64,000 bases of DNA from Flavobacterium panici (GTDB lineage Bacteria; Bacteroidota; Bacteroidia; Flavobacteriales; Flavobacteriaceae). A program made the position numbers and the translations under genes. Below the pieces are notes generated by a model. The model was not told the DNA's origin. It ran no database searches and worked only from the letters and a program-made list of their open reading frames with translations. Location of the stretch: the NCBI RefSeq assembly GCF_903819335.1, contig NZ_CAIJDE010000023.1:54928-118927 (forward strand). The letters are read 5' to 3'. This document shows, one piece after another, positions 46,701 to 55,848 of the stretch. Every line of letters starts with the position of its first letter. The first letter of the stretch is position 1.

Positions 46701-46859
46701 TCTGCAGCTTGTTCTTCTGGTGCGATGGTATTTGGAGATGTAAATGATAAAGAAAGCGAAGTTGCTAAATTAGCAGAAAGCGATAGAATGTATCATTTAT
46801 TAGAGCATGTTGGTACAAAACCAAATGTTTTCTACCACGTAAAAGTTAGAAACACTTAG
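43800..46859 (+). CDS. actB: Alternative complex III subunit ActB, molybdopterin-fold/iron-sulfur protein
   Basis: A 1019-residue protein. A twin-arginine motif SRRDFLKYVGF at 50-60 lies after an unusually long N-region and is followed by a lipobox cysteine at 70 (TLAAC). Residues 70-720 resemble a molybdopterin oxidoreductase fold without cofactor. The C-terminal part is ferredoxin-like with CTGCGACVIAC, CQHCNHAPCETVCP, CVGTRYCANNCP and CSFC groups for four clusters. It takes electrons from menaquinol oxidation at ActC. It is 32 bp after actA. Confidence 0.96.
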   Translation: MSSNKKYWKSVEELENSSIVEALRNNEFVEEIPTDEFLGNADALASSGTSRRDFLKYVGFSTAAVTLAACEGPVHKSIPYVLQPEQIIPGVADYYATTVFDGFDFANLLVKTREGRPIKIENNTISGAKFSANARVHASILGLYDSMRLKAPKLDGKVSSWSAVDLKIKSSLADAKAKGGQVVLLTNTLASPSTEKLIGEFIAKNPNAKHVVYDAVSSSDALDAFETVYGERALVDYDFSKASLIVSVGADFLGDWQGGGYDAGYAKGRIPQNGKMSRHFQFESNMTLSGAAADKRVPMSTADQKQALVQIYNIVVGASVPVTLDEKFKAEVVKAAQQLKASGTKGILVSGIEDKNAQLLVLAINQALASEAFNTAGTRQIRKGSNAVVAQLIKDLNAGSVHTLIMSGVNPVYTLADSASFVSGLKKVKTSVAFSLKEDETAAISTIAAPAPHYLESWGDVVITKGTYSLTQPTIRPIFDTKQFQDVLLSVNGTPGTFYDYVKANSAAIITGSSWNKVLHDGVFVIGSTALAGGSFDFAGAASALSKSKSAGDFELVLYTKTGMGDGQHANNPWLQEFPDPITRVSWDNYVTVSNTDAKKLGLSNEIVANGGLNGSYATITIADGSKLENVPVIVQPGQAVGTVGLAVGYGRKAALKEEMQVGLNAYALYKNFNSVQSVSIAKANGEHEFACVQGQKTLMGRGDIIKETTLDVFNKENAEHWNPQPMVSLDHQEVKATTVDLWESFDRSTGHHFNLSIDLNACTGCGACVIACHAENNVPVVGKAEVRRSRDMHWLRIDRYYSSESTFEGDNERKEKIAGLSSSLSTFNEMEKPGDNPQVAFQPVMCQHCNHAPCETVCPVAATSHGRQGQNHMAYNRCVGTRYCANNCPYKVRRFNWFLYNKNSEFDYHMNDDLGRMVLNPDVNVRSRGVMEKCSFCIQSTQAVILEAKRQGRVVAKDEFNNACACSAACSSGAMVFGDVNDKESEVAKLAESDRMYHLLEHVGTKPNVFYHVKVRNT

Positions 46860-46893
46860 TAAAATTATTAATTAAGAAACAATATAAAGGATT

Positions 46894-48294
46894 ATGTCGT
46901 CTCACTACGAAGCACCCATTAGAAAACCTTTAGTTATAGGTGATAAATCATATCATGATGTAACTGTAGATGTGGCAGCGCCTGTTGAAGGACCTGCAAA
47001 TAAACAATGGTGGATTGTATTTTCAATCGCATTAACAGCCTTCCTTTGGGGGTTAGGCTGTATAATTTACACCGTATCTACCGGAATTGGAACATGGGGA
47101 TTAAATAAAACAGTTGGTTGGGCTTGGGATATTACTAACTTCGTTTGGTGGGTTGGTATTGGTCACGCTGGAACTTTGATTTCTGCGGTATTATTACTTT
47201 TCCGTCAACGTTGGAGAATGGCTATTAACCGTTCTGCAGAAGCAATGACTATCTTCTCAGTAGTTCAAGCAGGTTTATTTCCAATTATTCACATGGGACG
47301 TCCATGGTTAGCATACTGGGTTTTACCTATTCCAAATCAATTTGGATCTTTATGGGTAAACTTTAACTCACCATTGCTTTGGGACGTATTCGCAATCTCA
47401 ACGTATCTTTCAGTATCATTAGTTTTCTGGTGGACTGGTTTATTACCTGACTTTGCAATGCTTCGTGATAGAGCTATAACTCCATTTAATAAAAGAGTTT
47501 ATTCTATCCTAAGTTTTGGATGGAGTGGAAGAGCAAAAGACTGGCAGCGTTTTGAAGAAGTATCTTTAGTATTAGCTGGTTTAGCTACTCCTCTTGTACT
47601 TTCTGTACACACGATTGTATCTATGGACTTTGCTACTTCTGTAATTCCAGGATGGCATACAACAATTTTCCCTCCATACTTCGTTGCTGGAGCGGTATTC
47701 TCAGGATTTGCGATGGTAAATACATTGTTGATCGTTATGAGAAAAGTTTCTAACCTTGAAGCATACATTACATTACAGCATATCGAGTTAATGAACATCA
47801 TTATCATGATTACTGGATCTATAGTAGGTGTAGCTTACATCACTGAGTTATTTGTAGCTTGGTATTCAGGTGTAGAATATGAGCAGTATGCATTCTTAAA
47901 CAGAGCTACCGGACCTTACTGGTGGGCATATTGGTCGATGATGACTTGTAACGTTTTCTCTCCACAATTTATGTGGTTCAAAAAATTAAGAACAAGTATC
48001 ATGTTTTCATTTATTATTTCGATCGTTGTAAACATCGGAATGTGGTTTGAAAGATTCGTAATTATTGTTACTTCTTTACATAGAGATTACCTTCCATCTT
48101 CTTGGACAATGTTCTCACCAACATTTGTTGATATTGGAATTTTCATTGGAACAATTGGTTTCTTCTTTGTATTGTTTTTATTATACTCTAGAACATTCCC
48201 TGTAATTGCTCAGGCAGAGGTAAAAACAATTTTGAAAGGAACAGGAGATAATTACATTAGAGAAAGAGCAAATAAAGATTCACATCATGAGTAA
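46894..48294 (+). CDS. actC: Alternative complex III subunit ActC, NrfD-like quinol-binding membrane protein
   Basis: A 466-residue NrfD/PsrC-type membrane protein with about ten helices. WWVGIGHAGTLISAVLLLFR near residue 87 is the family's quinol-site segment, and FPIIHMGRPWLAYWVLPIPN follows. It should oxidise menaquinol close to ActB. It begins 34 bp after actB and overlaps actD by 8 bp. Confidence 0.95.
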   Translation: MSSHYEAPIRKPLVIGDKSYHDVTVDVAAPVEGPANKQWWIVFSIALTAFLWGLGCIIYTVSTGIGTWGLNKTVGWAWDITNFVWWVGIGHAGTLISAVLLLFRQRWRMAINRSAEAMTIFSVVQAGLFPIIHMGRPWLAYWVLPIPNQFGSLWVNFNSPLLWDVFAISTYLSVSLVFWWTGLLPDFAMLRDRAITPFNKRVYSILSFGWSGRAKDWQRFEEVSLVLAGLATPLVLSVHTIVSMDFATSVIPGWHTTIFPPYFVAGAVFSGFAMVNTLLIVMRKVSNLEAYITLQHIELMNIIIMITGSIVGVAYITELFVAWYSGVEYEQYAFLNRATGPYWWAYWSMMTCNVFSPQFMWFKKLRTSIMFSFIISIVVNIGMWFERFVIIVTSLHRDYLPSSWTMFSPTFVDIGIFIGTIGFFFVLFLLYSRTFPVIAQAEVKTILKGTGDNYIRERANKDSHHE

Positions 48295-48811
48295 TAAAGT
48301 AATATACGCCATTTATAATGACGATGATATTTTGATGGATGCAGTAAAGAAAACCAGAGCTGCTCATCATCATATTGAAGAGGTTTTTACTCCATTCCCA
48401 GTTCACGGATTGGATAAAGCCATGGGTTTAGCACCAACAAGATTAGCAATTTGTGCTTTCCTATATGGATGTGTTGGTATTTCTGTTGCAACAACAATGA
48501 TGAGTTATATTATGATTCATGACTGGCCGCAGGATATTGGTGGAAAACCAAGTTTTAGTTTCATTCAGAATATGCCTTCTTTTGTGCCAATTATGTTTGA
48601 GATGACTGTATTTTTCGCTGCGCACTTAATGGTAATTACTTTTTATATGAGAAGTAGATTATGGCCATTTAAGCAAGCTGAGAATCCTGATGTAAGAACA
48701 ACAGATGACCATTTCTTAATGGAAGTTGCTGTAAACGATAACGAAGCAGAACTTGTTTCTTTTTTCGAAGGTACAGGAGCTGTTGAAGTTAAAGTAATTG
48801 AAAAGAATTAA
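48287..48811 (+). CDS. actD: Alternative complex III subunit ActD (DUF3341)
   Basis: A 174-residue protein with a soluble N-terminus (VFTPFPVHGLDKAMGLAPTR, near 37-56) and two membrane helices (about 58-85 and 103-125). This is the DUF3341 family, a structural ActD subunit with no cofactor. It overlaps the 3' end of actC by 8 bp and precedes actE by 8 bp. Confidence 0.94.
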   Translation: MSNKVIYAIYNDDDILMDAVKKTRAAHHHIEEVFTPFPVHGLDKAMGLAPTRLAICAFLYGCVGISVATTMMSYIMIHDWPQDIGGKPSFSFIQNMPSFVPIMFEMTVFFAAHLMVITFYMRSRLWPFKQAENPDVRTTDDHFLMEVAVNDNEAELVSFFEGTGAVEVKVIEKN

Positions 48812-48819
48812 TTGTAGCT

Positions 48820-49365
48820 ATGAAAAGGATATATAAAATAACACTTTTAGTTGGTATAACTATTTTAGTTTCATCTTGCCACAATAATTCGGCACCAAAC
48901 TATCAGTATTTCCCAAATATGTATGAATCTGTGGCATATGAGCCATATACAGAGGCAAAAATATTTAAAGGAGACAAAGAAGGACAGCTTCCTGTTGAAG
49001 GAACTATTAATAGAGGTTTTGAGCCTTATGAATATGAAAATTCGACTACAGGTTATGAATTGGCAAAAGCTAATTTAAAATCTCCTTTGACTGAAGAAGA
49101 AAGAAATTCTGGAAAAGGTAAAGAACTTTTCGAAATTTATTGTATCAGCTGCCATGGTGCTGCTGGTAACGGTAAAGGTAAATTGGTTGAAAGAGAAAAA
49201 TTTCTTGGAGTACCTAGCTATAAAGACAGAGATATTACTGAAGGAAGTATATTTCACGTTGAAACTTATGGTTTAAATGCAATGGGTTCACACGCAAATC
49301 AATTAAGTGCCCACGAACGTTGGTTAGTTGCTGACTATGTTCTAAAACTAAAAAGCCAATTATAA
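48820..49365 (+). CDS. actE: Alternative complex III subunit ActE, monohaem cytochrome c lipoprotein
   Basis: A 181-residue lipoprotein: the signal ends LVSSC, lipidated at about residue 20. A class I cytochrome c domain follows with one haem motif, CISCHGAAGNGKG (near 109), and a distal Met near GLNAMGSHANQLS. It probably relays electrons from ActA toward the oxidase. Its stop is followed at once by the actF region. Confidence 0.94.
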   Translation: MKRIYKITLLVGITILVSSCHNNSAPNYQYFPNMYESVAYEPYTEAKIFKGDKEGQLPVEGTINRGFEPYEYENSTTGYELAKANLKSPLTEEERNSGKGKELFEIYCISCHGAAGNGKGKLVEREKFLGVPSYKDRDITEGSIFHVETYGLNAMGSHANQLSAHERWLVADYVLKLKSQL

Positions 49366-49392
49366 TTGTTGAACAAACTGATCGTAATAGAT

Positions 49393-50790
49393 ATGTATAC
49401 ATTTTCAAGTAAATTAAAAACTTTTTCTATCATCTTAATGGTTCTTGGACTATTAGGAATTGGGTATGGTTTTTTAAGTGCGCCTAAAGATATTCAAGAA
49501 GTTGAAAAAATACTAGCTGCTGAGGCTCATGGAGAACATGGTGCTGCGCATGCGGAATCTGCAGAGGTTTCTCATAAAGAAGCAGGACATCATGAAGCTG
49601 CCGCTGAAGCTTCACACGAAGAACACAAAGGTGGAGAGCACGCAAAAGTTGGCGCTGCTGATGAACACACAGAACATTTAAATCACGTATTGCACCAATT
49701 GCAAAACAAGCCTTGGTCTGCATTATATGTAGCTTGTATTTTCTTTTTACTGCTTTCTATGGGGGTTTTAGCTTTTTATGCTATTCAACAAGTTGCTCAG
49801 GCAGGTTGGTCTCCAGTTTTGTTTAGAGTAATGCAAGGTATTACAGCTTATTTGCCTGCAGGTTCTATCATCTTTTTTATAATCTTAGTTTTATGCGGAT
49901 TACATTTTAATCATATTTTTGTATGGTTAGGTGAGCATGTTACAGATCCAACTCATGCTGATTATGATGAAATAATTGCGGGTAAATCTGGATATTTAAA
50001 CTTTCCATTTTGGATTGTTAGAGCTTTTATCTTTTTACTAGGATGGAATTTATACCGTCATTTTTCTAGAAAAAACTGTTTAGCTCAAGACGAAGCTAAC
50101 GATGATCTTTACTACAAAAAGAACTTTAAGTTATCTGCAGGATTCTTAGTTTTCTTTATTGTTTCTGAATCAATTATGTCTTGGGACTGGATTATGTCAT
50201 TTGATCCTCACTGGTTCAGTACTTTGTTTGGATGGTATGTTTTCGCTTCTTTCTTTGTAAGCGGAATTACTTCAATAGCTTTAGTTACAATATATTTAAA
50301 ATCTAAAGGATATTTAGAATACGTAAATACAAGTCACATTCACGATTTAGCTAAATTTATGTTTGGTATTAGCGTTTTCTGGACTTACTTATGGTTTTCT
50401 CAATTCATGTTGATCTGGTATGCTAACATTCCAGAGGAGGTAACTTATTTTGTAACAAGAATTCAATTGTATAACCTGCCTTTCTTTGGTGCAGTTGTTA
50501 TGAATTTTGTTTTCCCATTATTAATATTAATCAATACTGACTTTAAACGTCTTAGCTGGGTTATTGTTATGGCGGGTGTTGTAATATTATTAGGTCATTA
50601 TGTTGATTTCTTTAATATGATTATGCCTGGTACAGTTGGAGACAAATGGTTTATTGGAGTTCCTGAAATTGCGTCTATTCTTTTCTTCTTAGGTCTATTT
50701 ATATTTGTTGTATTTACTGCATTAACTAAGTCACCTTTGCTTGCAAAAAGAAATCCTTTCATTGAAGAAAGTAAACATTTTCATTATTAA
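49393..50790 (+). CDS. actF: Alternative complex III subunit ActF, NrfD-like membrane protein
   Basis: A 465-residue membrane protein started at ATG 49393 (MYTFSSKLKTFS); a TTG start directly after the actE stop is possible but less likely. About ten helices are visible, homologous to ActC. Between the first and second helix lies a His/Glu/Ala-rich stretch (about residues 45-105) with many HxxH pairs. W-rich segments (SWDWIMSFDPHWFSTLFGWY) are typical of this subunit. The His-rich stretch could bind metal; that is inference. Confidence 0.94.
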   Translation: MYTFSSKLKTFSIILMVLGLLGIGYGFLSAPKDIQEVEKILAAEAHGEHGAAHAESAEVSHKEAGHHEAAAEASHEEHKGGEHAKVGAADEHTEHLNHVLHQLQNKPWSALYVACIFFLLLSMGVLAFYAIQQVAQAGWSPVLFRVMQGITAYLPAGSIIFFIILVLCGLHFNHIFVWLGEHVTDPTHADYDEIIAGKSGYLNFPFWIVRAFIFLLGWNLYRHFSRKNCLAQDEANDDLYYKKNFKLSAGFLVFFIVSESIMSWDWIMSFDPHWFSTLFGWYVFASFFVSGITSIALVTIYLKSKGYLEYVNTSHIHDLAKFMFGISVFWTYLWFSQFMLIWYANIPEEVTYFVTRIQLYNLPFFGAVVMNFVFPLLILINTDFKRLSWVIVMAGVVILLGHYVDFFNMIMPGTVGDKWFIGVPEIASILFFLGLFIFVVFTALTKSPLLAKRNPFIEESKHFHY

Positions 50791-50809
50791 TATTTAAAGA
50801 AGTAAACAG

Positions 50810-52003
50810 ATGACAAGTTTGTTGGTAATTATAGTTTTAGTTTTATTAGCAGTTGCACTATGGCAATTGACCAAGATATTTGATCTTACTCAAGTAGGAT
50901 CTTCTTCGGACGATTCTCAAGTTGCATCAGATAATGATAATAACATTCAGGGATATATCATGTTTGGCTTTTTGGCATTCATTTATATATTTACTATTTA
51001 TGGTTTACTAAAATGGGGTAATTTGGCACTTCATACTCCTGCTTCTGAGCATGGAATTTTAGTAGATAGTTTAATGAATATTACTTGGGTGTTGATCTTT
51101 ACAGTACAGGTTATTACACAAGGTTTACTATATTGGTTTTCTTTTAAAAATAGAGGACATAAAGATAGAAAAGCATTATTTTTTGCAGATAGTAATAAAT
51201 TAGAGGCAATCTGGAGTATTATTCCATCTGTAGTTTTAGCATGTTTAATTCTTTACGGATTGTATGCTTGGAATAACATTATGTTTGTTGACAAAGATGA
51301 AGATGTAGTTGAAATTGAATTATACGCTCAGCAATTTAAATGGACTGCCAGATATGCAGGAAATGATAATGTTTTAGGAAAAGCTAACGTACGTTTAATT
51401 GAAGGAATCAACACATTAGGAGTTGATATGTCAGATCCTAATTCTCAAGATGATATTGTAGTTACTGAATTACATATTCCTAAAGGTAAAAAAGTACATT
51501 TCAAAATGCGTTCTCAAGACGTTTTACACTCAGCTTACATGCCTCACTTTAGAGCGCAGATGAACTGTGTACCTGGAATGGTTACTGAATTTGCTTTCGT
51601 TCCAACTTACACTACTGCAGAGTACAGAGAGTTGCCATTTATGATTGAAAAAGTGGCAAATATCAATAAACTTAGAGCTGAAAAAAGTGTTGAGTTAGTT
51701 GCAAAAGGAGGAACAGCTTTAGATCCTTATACATTTGATTATTTATTATTGTGTAATAAAATCTGTGGAGCTTCACACTATAACATGCAAATGAAAGTTG
51801 TTGTTGATACTCCTGAAGATTATAAAAAATGGTTAAGTGAAAAAACAACTTTAGCTCAGGATATTAAAGCGGCAGCTGCTGCTGAAAAACCAGCTGAAGG
51901 AGTTGAAGGAGCTGCTGTAGATACTGCTGCTAAAGTAAAAGATACTGTAAAAGCAGTTATCGATACTGTTAAGGCTGCGGTTGCTAAAGTAGCTATGAAA
52001 TAA
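50810..52003 (+). CDS. coxB: Cytochrome c oxidase subunit II
   Basis: A 397-residue protein with an N-terminal helix, a second helix pair near 45-70 and 85-110, and a periplasmic cupredoxin domain. The CuA site is visible as HSAYMPHFRAQMNCVPG and CNKICGASHYNM. An Ala/Lys-rich tail of about 50 residues at the C-terminus has no obvious role. It begins 19 bp after actF, so ACIII and oxidase genes form one operon, consistent with the known ACIII-oxidase supercomplex of Flavobacterium. Confidence 0.96.
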   Translation: MTSLLVIIVLVLLAVALWQLTKIFDLTQVGSSSDDSQVASDNDNNIQGYIMFGFLAFIYIFTIYGLLKWGNLALHTPASEHGILVDSLMNITWVLIFTVQVITQGLLYWFSFKNRGHKDRKALFFADSNKLEAIWSIIPSVVLACLILYGLYAWNNIMFVDKDEDVVEIELYAQQFKWTARYAGNDNVLGKANVRLIEGINTLGVDMSDPNSQDDIVVTELHIPKGKKVHFKMRSQDVLHSAYMPHFRAQMNCVPGMVTEFAFVPTYTTAEYRELPFMIEKVANINKLRAEKSVELVAKGGTALDPYTFDYLLLCNKICGASHYNMQMKVVVDTPEDYKKWLSEKTTLAQDIKAAAAAEKPAEGVEGAAVDTAAKVKDTVKAVIDTVKAAVAKVAMK

Positions 52004-52033
52004 TATTATTAAGAAAATTTAAAGTACACATAT

Positions 52034-53836
52034 ATGTCAGCAGAAGCGCACGGTCACGATCACGGACACGATCACGAGCACGAACATCATCATAAAGACA
52101 CGTTCATTACTAAATATATTTTTAGTATTGATCACAAAATGATTGCTAAACAATACTTGATTACTGGTATTGTTATGGGAGTAATTGGTATTGCAATGTC
52201 CTTGCTTTTCAGAATGCAATTAGCGTGGCCAGAAGAGTCTTTTAAAATATTCAATGTTTTATTAGGAGATAAATTTGCACCTGACGGTGTTATGGCAAAT
52301 GATATTTATCTGGCTTTAGTTACAATTCACGGTACCATCATGGTATTCTTTGTACTGACAGCTGGTTTGAGTGGAACTTTTAGTAACTTACTTATTCCAC
52401 TACAAATTGGAGCGCGAGATATGGCTTCTGGATTTATGAATATGATTTCATACTGGTTGTTTTTTATATCTGCTGTAGTAATGTTAAGTTCTTTATTTGT
52501 TGAAGCTGGACCAGCTTCTGCAGGTTGGACAATTTATCCTCCATTAAGTGCTTTACCACAAGCTATTCCAGGATCTGGAGCAGGTATGACTTTATGGTTA
52601 GTTTCAATGGCTATCTTTATTGCATCTTCATTAATGGGATCATTAAACTACATTGTAACTGTTATCAACTTGAGAACTAAAGGAATGTCTATGACTAGAC
52701 TTCCACTTACAATCTGGACATTTTTCGTAACAGCTATTATTGGTGTTATTTCATTCCCAGTATTATTATCTGCTGCTTTATTATTGATTTTTGATAGAAG
52801 TTTTGGTACTTCATTCTTCTTATCTGATATCTATATAGCAGGAGAGGTTTTACACTACCAAGGAGGTTCTCCAGTATTGTTTGAGCACTTATTCTGGTTC
52901 TTAGGTCACCCTGAGGTTTATATCGTAATCTTACCAGCGATGGGTCTTGTTTCTGAAATTATGGCTACGAACTCTCGTAAACCAATCTTCGGATACAGAG
53001 CGATGATTATGTCAGTTCTTGCAATTGCATTCTTATCAACTATTGTTTGGGGTCACCACATGTTTATCTCTGGTATGAATCCTTTCTTAGGATCTGTATT
53101 TACTTTTACAACTTTATTGATTGCAATTCCATCTGCTGTAAAAGCTTTCAACTGGATTACAACTTTGTGGAAAGGTAACTTACAATTTAACCCTGCAATG
53201 TTGTTCTCTATCGGAATGGTTTCTACTTTCATCACTGGAGGTTTAACTGGAATCATTTTAGGAGATAGTACTTTAGATATTAACGTTCACGATACTTACT
53301 TCGTAATTGCTCACTTTCACTTAGTAATGGGTATCTCTGCACTTTACGGAATGTTTGCTGGTATTTACCACTGGTTCCCTAAAATGTACGGAAGAATGTT
53401 AAATAAAAACTTAGGTTATATTCACTTTTGGGTAACAGCAGTTTGTGCTTACGGAGTTTTCTTCCCAATGCACTTTATTGGATTAGCAGGTTTACCAAGA
53501 CGTTACTATACAAATACTAACTTCCCATTATTTGATGATTTACAAAATGTGAATGTTTTAATTACAACATTTGCTCTTGTAGGTGGAGCGTTCCAGTTAG
53601 TATTCTTATACAACTTCTTTAGTAGTATTTTCTACGGTAAGAAAGCAGTTCAAAATCCATGGAAATCTACAACTTTAGAGTGGACAACTCCAGTTGAGCA
53701 TATTCACGGAAACTGGCCAGGAGAAATTCCTCACGTATATCGTTGGCCGTATGACTATAGTAACCCAAATCACGATGTCGATTTTGTTCCTCAAAATGTA
53801 CCTATGAAAGAAGGTGAAGAAGTTTTACACCACTAA
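52034..53836 (+). CDS. coxA: Cytochrome c oxidase subunit I
   Basis: A 600-residue haem-copper oxidase subunit with about twelve helices. WFLGHPEVYIVILPAMG (near 288) gives the CuB His and the Tyr crosslink, TIVWGHHMFISGMNPF adds the other CuB histidines, and DTYFVIAHFHLVMG holds the two haem a/a3 ligands. A His-rich N-terminal tail (HGHDHGHDHEHEHHH, 6-20) precedes the first helix. It reduces oxygen and pumps protons. Subunit III is not in this operon. A terminator follows. Confidence 0.97.
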   Translation: MSAEAHGHDHGHDHEHEHHHKDTFITKYIFSIDHKMIAKQYLITGIVMGVIGIAMSLLFRMQLAWPEESFKIFNVLLGDKFAPDGVMANDIYLALVTIHGTIMVFFVLTAGLSGTFSNLLIPLQIGARDMASGFMNMISYWLFFISAVVMLSSLFVEAGPASAGWTIYPPLSALPQAIPGSGAGMTLWLVSMAIFIASSLMGSLNYIVTVINLRTKGMSMTRLPLTIWTFFVTAIIGVISFPVLLSAALLLIFDRSFGTSFFLSDIYIAGEVLHYQGGSPVLFEHLFWFLGHPEVYIVILPAMGLVSEIMATNSRKPIFGYRAMIMSVLAIAFLSTIVWGHHMFISGMNPFLGSVFTFTTLLIAIPSAVKAFNWITTLWKGNLQFNPAMLFSIGMVSTFITGGLTGIILGDSTLDINVHDTYFVIAHFHLVMGISALYGMFAGIYHWFPKMYGRMLNKNLGYIHFWVTAVCAYGVFFPMHFIGLAGLPRRYYTNTNFPLFDDLQNVNVLITTFALVGGAFQLVFLYNFFSSIFYGKKAVQNPWKSTTLEWTTPVEHIHGNWPGEIPHVYRWPYDYSNPNHDVDFVPQNVPMKEGEEVLHH

Positions 53837-53843
53837 AAATATC

Positions 53844-53873
53844 AAAAGACCGTCAGAAATGACGGTCTTTTTT
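53844..53873 (+). terminator. Terminator of the ACIII-oxidase operon
   Basis: AAAGACCGTC and GACGGTCTTT form a 10-bp stem with a 6-base loop and a T-tract, 8 bases after coxA. Confidence 0.93.
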
Positions 53874-53930
53874 CTTTAGTTAAAGTTTTAATCGTTCAGA
53901 TTTACTGTTTTACAAACTGATTAGTTTCTA

Positions 53931-53938
53931 TATCTTTG
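53931..53938 (+). promoter_or_regulatory. Candidate -7 box of ruvB
   Basis: TATCTTTG matches TAnnTTTG and ends only 4 bases before the ruvB ATG, so the mRNA would start at or next to the start codon. No clear -33 element is seen. Confidence 0.55.
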
Positions 53939-53942
53939 TAGA

Positions 53943-54965
53943 ATGAATGAAAACCTAGATCCTACTACAAAAGGATATAACCCAGAAGAATTAGATCTTG
54001 AAAAAAGATTGCGTCCACTGTCATTTGATGATTTTGCCGGTCAGGACCAAGTTTTAGAGAACTTAAAAGTTTTTGTCGCAGCTGCAAATCAGCGTGGTGA
54101 GGCACTTGATCATGCTTTGTTTCATGGACCTCCTGGGCTTGGTAAAACGACTTTGGCTAATATTCTTGCAAATGAGCTGGAAGTAGGTATCAAAATTACT
54201 TCGGGGCCTGTTCTGGATAAACCGGGAGACTTAGCCGGTTTATTAACTAATCTTGATGAAAGAGATGTTTTATTTATAGACGAGATCCATCGTTTGAGTC
54301 CTATTGTGGAAGAATACTTATATTCGGCAATGGAAGATTTCAAAATTGATATCATGATTGAATCTGGTCCAAATGCAAGAACAGTTCAAATTAATCTAAA
54401 TCCGTTCACCTTAATTGGAGCAACTACCCGTTCTGGATTATTAACAGCTCCAATGAGAGCTCGTTTTGGAATTTCGTCTCGTTTACAATATTATTCTACA
54501 GAGCTTTTAACTACTATTGTGGAGAGAAGTGCCGGTATATTAAAAATGCCAATTGATCTTGAAGCAGCAATTGAAATAGCAGGCCGTAGTCGCGGAACTC
54601 CTCGTATTGCAAATGCATTATTGCGCAGAGTTCGTGATTTTGCACAGATTAAAGGTAATGGTACTATTGATCTTGAAATTGCCAGATATGCACTAAAAGC
54701 ACTGAATGTAGATGCTCATGGGCTTGACGAAATGGACAACAAGATATTATTAACCATTATCAATAAATTTAAAGGAGGGCCTGTTGGACTTTCGACTTTG
54801 GCTACTGCAGTATCTGAAAGCAGTGAAACTATTGAGGAAGTTTACGAACCTTTTTTAATTCAGGAAGGATTCATTATGCGTACTCCGCGAGGTCGTGAAG
54901 TTACAGAGAAAGCGTATAAACATTTAGGAAAGGTAAATACAAATATTCAGGGAGGATTATTTTAA
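53943..54965 (+). CDS. ruvB: Holliday junction branch migration helicase RuvB
   Basis: A 340-residue AAA+ ATPase. Walker A is [14 protein letters not shown] (near 60), Walker B is [11 protein letters not shown], and the sensor region has [21 protein letters not shown]. The C-terminal winged helix has [15 protein letters not shown] and [16 protein letters not shown]. With RuvA it drives branch migration of Holliday junctions. A predicted promoter lies directly before the ATG, and the next gene starts 9 bp after the stop. Confidence 0.98.
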   Translation: MNENLDPTTKGYNPEELDLEKRLRPLSFDDFAGQDQVLENLKVFVAAANQRGEALDHALFHGPPGLGKTTLANILANELEVGIKITSGPVLDKPGDLAGLLTNLDERDVLFIDEIHRLSPIVEEYLYSAMEDFKIDIMIESGPNARTVQINLNPFTLIGATTRSGLLTAPMRARFGISSRLQYYSTELLTTIVERSAGILKMPIDLEAAIEIAGRSRGTPRIANALLRRVRDFAQIKGNGTIDLEIARYALKALNVDAHGLDEMDNKILLTIINKFKGGPVGLSTLATAVSESSETIEEVYEPFLIQEGFIMRTPRGREVTEKAYKHLGKVNTNIQGGLF

Positions 54966-54974
54966 AGACATATC

Positions 54975-55787
54975 ATGAAACATCTCGTTTTATTTTTATT
55001 ATTTACATATTGCAGTTCTTTTGGTCAGACTAAGTATTTTCCGCATCTTGCTTATGGAAAATCGTCGCAGCAAGTTTTAGATCTATACATCCCGAATGGG
55101 GATTTAAAAGATGTACCTGTTGTTATACTTCTTCATGGAGGAGCTTGGTCAATGGGCGGACTTGAGTATACGAGTAAACATGCTCAGGATATTTGTAATA
55201 AAGGATTTGTTGTTGCGAATGTCGATTATCGTTATGTAAGTGACAATATTTCGGGTAAAGATTTACTAGCAGATATCGATGCAGCTGTTGCTTACGTTTC
55301 AGAAGCTTCTAATAAATACGGTTATGTGAAGAAAGGCTATCATATTGTTGGAATTAGTGCTGGTGCCCATTTAGCATTATTATATGGTTATACCAAAAAA
55401 AATATGAAATCTGTAACAGCACTTTGTGCACCATCAAGATTAGATTCTTCTGAAGCTGTCGAATTTATGAGAAAGAATGGTCATCTGGATATTATCGAAA
55501 AACTGGCAGGAACTAAAATTAAAAATGGAGCTAATCCGGCATTAATTAAAATTAGTCCTTTTAATACTATTTCGAATATACCAACATTACTGATTCATGG
55601 TGATGCAGATAATTTGGTTAATGTCAGCCAATCTCAAAATCTTTATGATGAATTAAAAAGGAAAGGAGTAGAGACGAAATTGATAATTAGAGAAGGTAAA
55701 GGTCATGATGTTGGAATGAATACACCTGAAACTGAAATTCAGAATATAAATGATATTACAGAATGGATTATACAGCACAATAAATAG
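54975..55787 (+). CDS. Exported alpha/beta hydrolase (esterase-like)
   Basis: A 270-residue protein with a signal peptide (MKHLVLFLLFTYCSSFGQ). The oxyanion motif HGGAWSMGG lies near 54, the nucleophile Ser in GISAGAHLALLYG near 125, the acid in LLIHGDADNLVNVSQSQ and the His in GKGHDVGMN. It belongs to the esterase/lipase-type alpha/beta hydrolases, substrate unknown. It sits between ruvB and the P450 gene on the same strand. Confidence 0.9.
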   Translation: MKHLVLFLLFTYCSSFGQTKYFPHLAYGKSSQQVLDLYIPNGDLKDVPVVILLHGGAWSMGGLEYTSKHAQDICNKGFVVANVDYRYVSDNISGKDLLADIDAAVAYVSEASNKYGYVKKGYHIVGISAGAHLALLYGYTKKNMKSVTALCAPSRLDSSEAVEFMRKNGHLDIIEKLAGTKIKNGANPALIKISPFNTISNIPTLLIHGDADNLVNVSQSQNLYDELKRKGVETKLIIREGKGHDVGMNTPETEIQNINDITEWIIQHNK

Positions 55788-55848
55788 ATTGATAATCAAA
55801 AAATATAAAGATCAATATTCAAGGTGAATTATTTTAATTCTATTCAAA

